Positions 7,025 to 10,285 of a stretch of 10,285 nucleotides of DNA are shown here, piece after piece (within the stretch, counting starts at the first letter, position 1; the number at the start of each line of letters is the position of its first letter). A model generated the notes under the pieces. It was not told where the DNA came from, did not search any database, and saw only the letters and a list, made by a program, of their open reading frames with translations. The translations under genes and the position numbers were made by a program. The stretch is from NCBI GenBank assembly GCA_035506295.1, contig DATJPR010000076.1, positions 1 through 10,285 on the forward strand. The letters run 5' to 3'. The stretch is from DATJPR01 sp035506295 (GTDB lineage: Bacteria; Bacteroidota; Ignavibacteria; UBA10030; UBA6906).

Positions 7025-7102
7025 ACGTTGCTATGCCGGAGTCAACGATCGCGCTCCTGCAAGCCTTATTACCGACATCAGTCTGACGTAAGGAGTCTAC
7101 GC

Positions 7103-7249
7103 ATGAAGCGGACGTTTCAACCCCACAAGAGAAAACGCAAGAACACGCATGGATTCCGTGAGAGGATGTCGAGCAAGAACGGCCGGAAGGTGCTCTCCCG
7201 CAGGCGCGGCCGCGGGCGGAAGAAACTCACCATCAGCGACGAACACTGA
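7103..7249 (+). CDS. rpmH: 50S ribosomal protein L34 (bL34)
   Basis: bL34 is a very small, basic protein of the large ribosomal subunit that binds 23S rRNA. The product has 48 residues and is rich in Arg and Lys. It has the family start MKRTFQPHKRKRKNTHGF and the core RMSSKNGRKVLSRRRGRGRK, followed by a short tail ending DEH. The ATG at 7103 is fixed by an excellent TAAGGAG site (7089-7095), seven bases upstream. An open frame continues upstream of this start but carries no L34 sequence. It is the first gene of the rightward set, as at most bacterial origins. Confidence 0.97.
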   Translation: MKRTFQPHKRKRKNTHGFRERMSSKNGRKVLSRRRGRGRKKLTISDEH

Positions 7250-7414
7250 CCAGGGCCCGGGCGACCCGCAGTTGCACTATCCTGCAGAAATCACGAGTAC
7301 GATCCTCACGTCGGTCCCATAAGTAACCCCGGCCGTCTTTACACTCGGTGGACGGGTTTTGCTGCCGGGCGGCAGTCGAAAGCGTGAATCTCCAACTGCG
7401 TTGAAAGTTTCTGC

Positions 7415-7801
7415 GTGGCACTGAGCCAGACGTTGCGCGGTCGTGGAGCCTTCGAAGCCGTATTTGCGCGTGGCCGCCGGACACACGCGGTGCATGTGCG
7501 ATGCATATTTATTCTGAAGGCAGGGGACGGACAATGCCTGACTGTCGGGTTCGCCGTTCCGAAAAAAGCGGGGAACGCAGTGAAGAGGAATCGGATGAAG
7601 CGGCTTATGCGGGAGGCGTATTGGAGGGAGGAACGCGCCTTCGCCGACAGCCTCCGTCGTCTCCATCTCTCCGCGACGATGATATTCGTCTTCAAGCCTC
7701 CTCAGGAATCGCCGGTCACGGCAATCCGATTCGCCGATGTGCACCGGGATATCTCCAGACTGGTGGGGTCAATCCTAGCATCAGCGCAGACTCCGTCATG
7801 A
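7415..7801 (+). CDS. rnpA: Ribonuclease P protein component
   Basis: RnpA is the protein cofactor of RNase P and helps the RNA enzyme bind precursor tRNAs for 5' maturation. The product has 128 residues. Landmarks are LRGRGAFEAVFARGRR (7-22) and the RNA-binding signature VPKKAGNAVKRNRMKRLMREA (48-68), with the RNR core at 58-60. The start is GTG at 7415, since a stop at 7385-7387 blocks extension and no ATG, GTG or TTG lies between. The ribosome binding site is weak (GAAAG, 7403-7407). The stop TGA overlaps the yidD ATG as ATGA. The 165-bp gap after rpmH is longer than usual. Confidence 0.95.
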   Translation: MALSQTLRGRGAFEAVFARGRRTHAVHVRCIFILKAGDGQCLTVGFAVPKKAGNAVKRNRMKRLMREAYWREERAFADSLRRLHLSATMIFVFKPPQESPVTAIRFADVHRDISRLVGSILASAQTPS

Positions 7802-8007
7802 AGAGTATCGTGATTGCGTTGGTCCGGGTGTATCAATGGACGATCTCTCCGCTTCTCCCCCCGAACACCTGTCGGTTCACTCCAACGTGTTCGACCTACA
7901 TGATTGATGCTGTCCGGAAGTACGGTGTTCTCAGCGGTGTGTGGCGCGGCGTGAAGCGCATCGGTCGGTGTCATCCGTTCCATCCCGGCGGTTACGATCC
8001 AGCCTGA
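7798..8007 (+). CDS. yidD: YidD membrane protein insertion efficiency factor
   Basis: YidD is a small inner-membrane-associated protein that assists YidC-dependent insertion. The 69-residue product shows the full family pattern: an amphipathic N-terminus (residues 1-15), YQWTISPLLPPNTCRFTPTC (12-31), CSTY (31-34), YGVLSGVWRG (42-51) and RCHPFHPGGYDPA (57-69). Conserved cysteines are C25, C31 and C58. It starts inside the rnpA stop (ATGA), with no separate ribosome binding site, so translation is probably coupled to rnpA. yidC follows 21 bp later. Confidence 0.96.
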   Translation: MKSIVIALVRVYQWTISPLLPPNTCRFTPTCSTYMIDAVRKYGVLSGVWRGVKRIGRCHPFHPGGYDPA

Positions 8008-8028
8008 TTTATCGGAGCATTGAATTGC

Positions 8029-9834
8029 ATGGAAAGCAAATCTCCCATTCTCGGATTCGTTCTTATTGGGATCCTTCTGGTCGTCTGGATGTGGTATATG
8101 ACGCCGTCCACGACACCGCCAAAGGCCACGACGCCGGACACGGCACATGTTGCGGGATCGCCCGCCGACACGGTGAAGCCAGCACCAGCACCCCCGCCCG
8201 TCGCCCCGTCCACGGCGGTCGATTCTGTGGGTGAGAAATGGGGACAATTTTTCCGTGGGGATGCAACGGGGACCGACAAGGTCATCACCGTGAAGACGGA
8301 TCTCTACGTCGCGACGCTCACCACGCGGGGCGGTTTGATACGGGAGTGGGAACTGACGCGCTTCAAGACATGGGACAAGCAGCCCGTCGAGCTGATCGAC
8401 TACAATCATCAAGGCGATCTCAGCGTGCTGTTCACGTCGCAGGACGGCAGGCTCATCAATACGCACGACCTGTACTTTACGACGCCGCTTCCGGGGGGGG
8501 ACGAAATCACGCTCTCGGGAAAGGAAACCACGACGGTCGAGTTTACGCTCGCCGCCGGACCGGCATCCGCGCTCATCAAGCGTCTCACGTTCACCGGTGG
8601 ACGGTACGACGTTAAGACGGAATTCGTCTGGCGAAACATGGAGTCGGTTGTCTCGAACTACGAGTACCAGGTCGTCTGGGAAAGCGGACTGCGCTACGCC
8701 GAGTACAACAGCGTCGACGAATCCAGCTTTGCGATGGCCAATGCGATGATGGGAGGCGAGGTCAAGGAGATCGACGCCACGAAGGTGAACGAGGTGCCGA
8801 AGTTTGACGCGAGCGGGAACACGAGCTGGGTGGCGGCACGGACGAAATACTTCACGGTGGCCATGATTCCGGCGGCGGGATCGGCTCAGGGAGCGTACCT
8901 TGAAGGGCACCGGCAGGTGGCGCCGAACCAGGGCGACAAGGAGTCGTACGTGATCGCGTTGAAGATGCCCCTCAAGGGCGGGGCGTCGGACAGCGCGAAA
9001 GTTGATGTGTTCCTTGGGCCGCTCGACTACGATCTGTTGAGGGGATACAAGATCGGCCTCGAGGAGGAAATGAGCCTGGGCGCCGCCTGGATCATCAGGC
9101 CGATTGCGGAGTATGTGATGCTCCCGATCTTCCAATTCCTCCGGATGATCATCCCCAATTACGGCGTTGTGATCATCGTGTTTGCCGTGATCATCATGGT
9201 TGTCACGATTCCGCTGACGCGAACGTCGATGAGATCGATGAAGAAGATGCAGGCCCTCCAGCCGATGATGGAGGAGATCAAGGAGAAGTACAAAGAAGAC
9301 CCGCAGAAGATGAATCAGGCGGTGTGGAACCTGTACAAGGAGTATGGGGTCAACCCCGCGAGCGGGTGCCTGCCGATTCTCTTGCAGATGCCGGTGATGT
9401 TTGCGTTGTACGCCGTTCTGCGGTCCAACGTCGCCCTTCGTCAGGCGAGCTTCATCGGATGGATCCAGGACCTGGCGGTGCCGGATTACTTCTATCATCT
9501 TCCGTTCACGATTCCATTCTTCTCGATCACGGCAATCAGCGGTCTCGCGCTTGCGATGGGCGTCACAACCTTCGTGCAGCAGAAGCTGACGGTGACGGAT
9601 CCCCGTCAGAAGGGGATGGTGTACATCATGCCGATCTTTCTGACGTTGGTCTTCAACTCGTTACCCGCAGGTTTGAACCTGTACTACTTCACCTTCAACG
9701 TTCTGAGTATCGGGCAACGGTTGTGGATGAACCGGGGCGCGAAGGACCAGCCGTTGAGGAAGGTCGAGCCGAAGAAGAAGCAGGGCGGCGTGATGGGGCG
9801 GATAACGAAGGATTTGCCGAAGTTGAAGAGGTAA
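8029..9834 (+). CDS. yidC: Membrane protein insertase YidC
   Basis: YidC inserts and folds inner-membrane proteins, alone or with Sec. The product has 601 residues, the long Gram-negative type. A first membrane helix lies at about residues 8-25, then a proline/alanine/threonine-rich linker (about 28-65) and a large periplasmic P1 domain to about residue 340. The conserved C-terminal core follows, with membrane segments near 375-395, QPMMEEIKEKYKEDPQKMN, a segment in GCLPILLQMPVMFALYAVL, one near 505-525 and a last one around MPIFLTLVFNSLPAGLNLYY. The tail is Lys/Arg-rich. Residue 390 (ATG 9196-9198) is Met where relatives have a basic groove residue. I chose the ATG at 8029 because CGGAG (8013-8017) fits it. 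An in-frame TTG at 8020 would be too close to that site. Confidence 0.97.
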   Translation: MESKSPILGFVLIGILLVVWMWYMTPSTTPPKATTPDTAHVAGSPADTVKPAPAPPPVAPSTAVDSVGEKWGQFFRGDATGTDKVITVKTDLYVATLTTRGGLIREWELTRFKTWDKQPVELIDYNHQGDLSVLFTSQDGRLINTHDLYFTTPLPGGDEITLSGKETTTVEFTLAAGPASALIKRLTFTGGRYDVKTEFVWRNMESVVSNYEYQVVWESGLRYAEYNSVDESSFAMANAMMGGEVKEIDATKVNEVPKFDASGNTSWVAARTKYFTVAMIPAAGSAQGAYLEGHRQVAPNQGDKESYVIALKMPLKGGASDSAKVDVFLGPLDYDLLRGYKIGLEEEMSLGAAWIIRPIAEYVMLPIFQFLRMIIPNYGVVIIVFAVIIMVVTIPLTRTSMRSMKKMQALQPMMEEIKEKYKEDPQKMNQAVWNLYKEYGVNPASGCLPILLQMPVMFALYAVLRSNVALRQASFIGWIQDLAVPDYFYHLPFTIPFFSITAISGLALAMGVTTFVQQKLTVTDPRQKGMVYIMPIFLTLVFNSLPAGLNLYYFTFNVLSIGQRLWMNRGAKDQPLRKVEPKKKQGGVMGRITKDLPKLKR

Positions 9835-9835
9835 G

Positions 9836-9946
9836 TGGCCGGGGCTGTCGAAGTCAGACTATCAAGTCTGTCAAAGTAATCTGACTTGCTTGACAGACTT
9901 GTTTGACAGACTTCTTTGACAGACTCTTAAGTCTGACATGGCCGGG
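9836..9946. repeat. Intergenic repeat cluster: 13-bp tandem repeats, inverted copies and flanking 8-bp direct repeats
   Basis: Three tandem 13-bp units start TTGACAGACT at 9890, 9903 and 9916. An inverted copy, AGTCTGTCAAAG (9865-9876), pairs perfectly over 12 bp with CTTTGACAGACT (9914-9925). Outside this, GTCAGACT (9853-9860) pairs with AGTCTGAC (9930-9937), so 9853-9937 can form one long stem. TGGCCGGG occurs as a direct repeat on both sides (9836-9843 and 9939-9946). It could be a miniature inverted-repeat element with a target duplication, or a REP-like palindrome. No protein is encoded. Confidence 0.65.
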
Positions 9947-9960
9947 CATATGAGAAATTC

Positions 9961-9991
9961 AAAAAAAGGGGCCCCGTTTGCCCCTTTTTTT
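9961..9991. terminator. Strong bidirectional intrinsic terminator
   Basis: A perfect 12-bp stem, AAAAAAAGGGGC (9961-9972) with GCCCCTTTTTTT (9980-9991), closes a 7-base loop and is followed by more T. The A-run on one side and T-run on the other make it usable in either direction. It lies 127 bp after the yidC stop and should end the rpmH-yidC transcript, so mnmE probably has its own promoter. Confidence 0.92.
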
Positions 9992-10001
9992 TGTTTCAGC
10001 T

Positions 10002-10030
10002 TTGCGTTGCTCTCGCGAAATTTGTAGTAT
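10002..10030 (+). promoter_or_regulatory. Possible mnmE promoter
   Basis: TTGCGT (10002-10007) and TAGTAT (10025-10030) lie 17 bp apart, just after the terminator, and match three of six and four of six consensus bases. RNA would start near 10037 and give a leader of about 20 bases. The match is weak, but a promoter is expected here because the preceding terminator is strong. Confidence 0.35.
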
Positions 10031-10056
10031 TTCGACGTGTGTGAAGGGTGTTACCA

Positions 10057-10285
10057 TTGGTTCGGAATGACGACACAATCGCTGCAGTTGCCACCGCGGC
10101 CGGACCGGCGGCAATTGCTGTGATACGGATATCGGGGCGCTGCGCAATTGGGATTAGCGCAAAGTGTTTCCGGGGGAGGGTGCCGCTTGGCGAAGCGCAC
10201 ACGCAGACGGCATTACACGGGACGATTGTTGACGAGGCGGGGTGTGTGATCGATGAAGTCATGGCCACCATCTTTCGTGGGCCGC
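10057..10285 (+). CDS. mnmE: tRNA modification GTPase MnmE, N-terminal part, cut by window edge
   Basis: MnmE (TrmE), with MnmG, modifies the wobble uridine (position 34) of certain tRNAs using a methylene-tetrahydrofolate carbon. Only the first 76 codons are present, from the N-terminal folate-binding domain. NDDTIAAVATA (residues 3-13), then AIAVIRISGRCA (about 17-28) and LHGTIVDEAGCVIDEVMATI (about 53-72) match the family closely. The GTPase domain lies outside the window. I chose the TTG at 10057 because AAGGG (10044-10048) is eight bases upstream. A GTG at 10048 would add three residues but overlaps that site. It follows yidC, a usual arrangement in origin regions, but sits behind a strong terminator. 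Confidence 0.9.
   Translation, partial: MVRNDDTIAAVATAAGPAAIAVIRISGRCAIGISAKCFRGRVPLGEAHTQTALHGTIVDEAGCVIDEVMATIFRGP

Larger units (their letters stand above)
6646..7102. other. oriC: dnaA-rpmH intergenic region, candidate origin part
   Basis: This 457-bp divergent gap holds no gene I can support. It contains six DnaA-box-like 9-mers in one orientation (6669-6899), an inverted repeat at 6777-6803, an 8-base T-run (6973-6980), the rpmH promoter (6996-7024) and the rpmH ribosome binding site. Because both transcription directions diverge here and boxes cluster, it is likely to be the upstream half of the replication origin and the shared control region of dnaA and rpmH. Confidence 0.75.

Noticed and set aside
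6819..7091. 90-codon + strand open frame before rpmH.
   Set aside because: It crosses the rpmH promoter, includes a poly-T stretch and has no family resemblance.
8020..8028. YidC start at TTG 8020.
   Set aside because: It is only two bases from the CGGAG site, while ATG 8029 has workable spacing.
7702..9498. A very long (598-codon) open frame on the minus strand opposite yidC and yidD.
   Set aside because: It is antisense to two clear genes, has a composition typical of a GC-rich shadow frame (many His, Arg, Asp) and no recognisable domain.
9890..9928. Tandem 13-bp units considered as a CRISPR array.
   Set aside because: The units are too short and contiguous, without spacers, and inverted copies are present. 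There are no cas genes.

Overview
This window is a bacterial chromosome replication origin region with the genes that normally flank it. Two divergent gene sets leave a central non-coding area. Leftward (- strand) run dnaA (6645-5185), dnaN (4690-3569), recF (3479-2346), a DUF721/DciA-type gene (2371-2063) and gyrB (2036 to beyond position 1). Rightward (+ strand) run rpmH (7103-7249), rnpA (7415-7801), yidD (7798-8007), yidC (8029-9834) and the first 76 codons of mnmE (from 10057). Every gene is a recognisable housekeeping gene. I see no phage, transposase, CRISPR, rRNA or tRNA sequence.

The sequence is moderately G+C-rich. The protein sequences, especially DnaA (SQFFYDWLEEHY in domain I) and the YidC core, recall the Bacteroidota/Chlorobi/Ignavibacteria (FCB) group. 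Several genes have clear Shine-Dalgarno sites (rpmH, dnaN, mnmE), and the candidate rpmH promoter is sigma70-like, unlike typical Bacteroidetes. My best guess is an Ignavibacteria-like or related uncultured lineage. That is inference from remembered family sequences, not a search.

The origin appears bipartite, on both sides of dnaA. The dnaA-rpmH gap (6646-7102) holds six DnaA-box-like 9-mers, all in the same orientation and two of them exact, plus a perfect 9-bp inverted repeat and the rpmH promoter. The dnaA-dnaN gap (4691-5184) holds more boxes in the opposite orientation. It also holds a striking string: overlapping box-like 9-mers, a G-rich cluster, a run of A/TAG-type triplets (a candidate DnaA-trio) and an AT-rich stretch. 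This matches the basal unwinding layout known from Bacillus subtilis, and a perfect 10-bp inverted repeat brackets it.

The genes work together as follows. DnaA opens the origin, the DciA-type protein probably helps load the replicative helicase, DnaN is the sliding clamp, RecF acts at gaps and stalled forks, and GyrB relieves supercoils. On the right are L34 (ribosome), the RNase P protein (tRNA 5' processing), YidD and YidC (membrane protein insertion) and MnmE (tRNA wobble-uridine modification). Transcription runs away from the origin on both sides, as expected for leading-strand genes.

The points most worth checking are the trio-like unwinding element, a YidC in which the conserved basic residue of the membrane groove is read as methionine, and a 13-bp tandem/inverted repeat cluster between yidC and mnmE flanked by an 8-bp direct repeat. 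I found no undescribed biological system.
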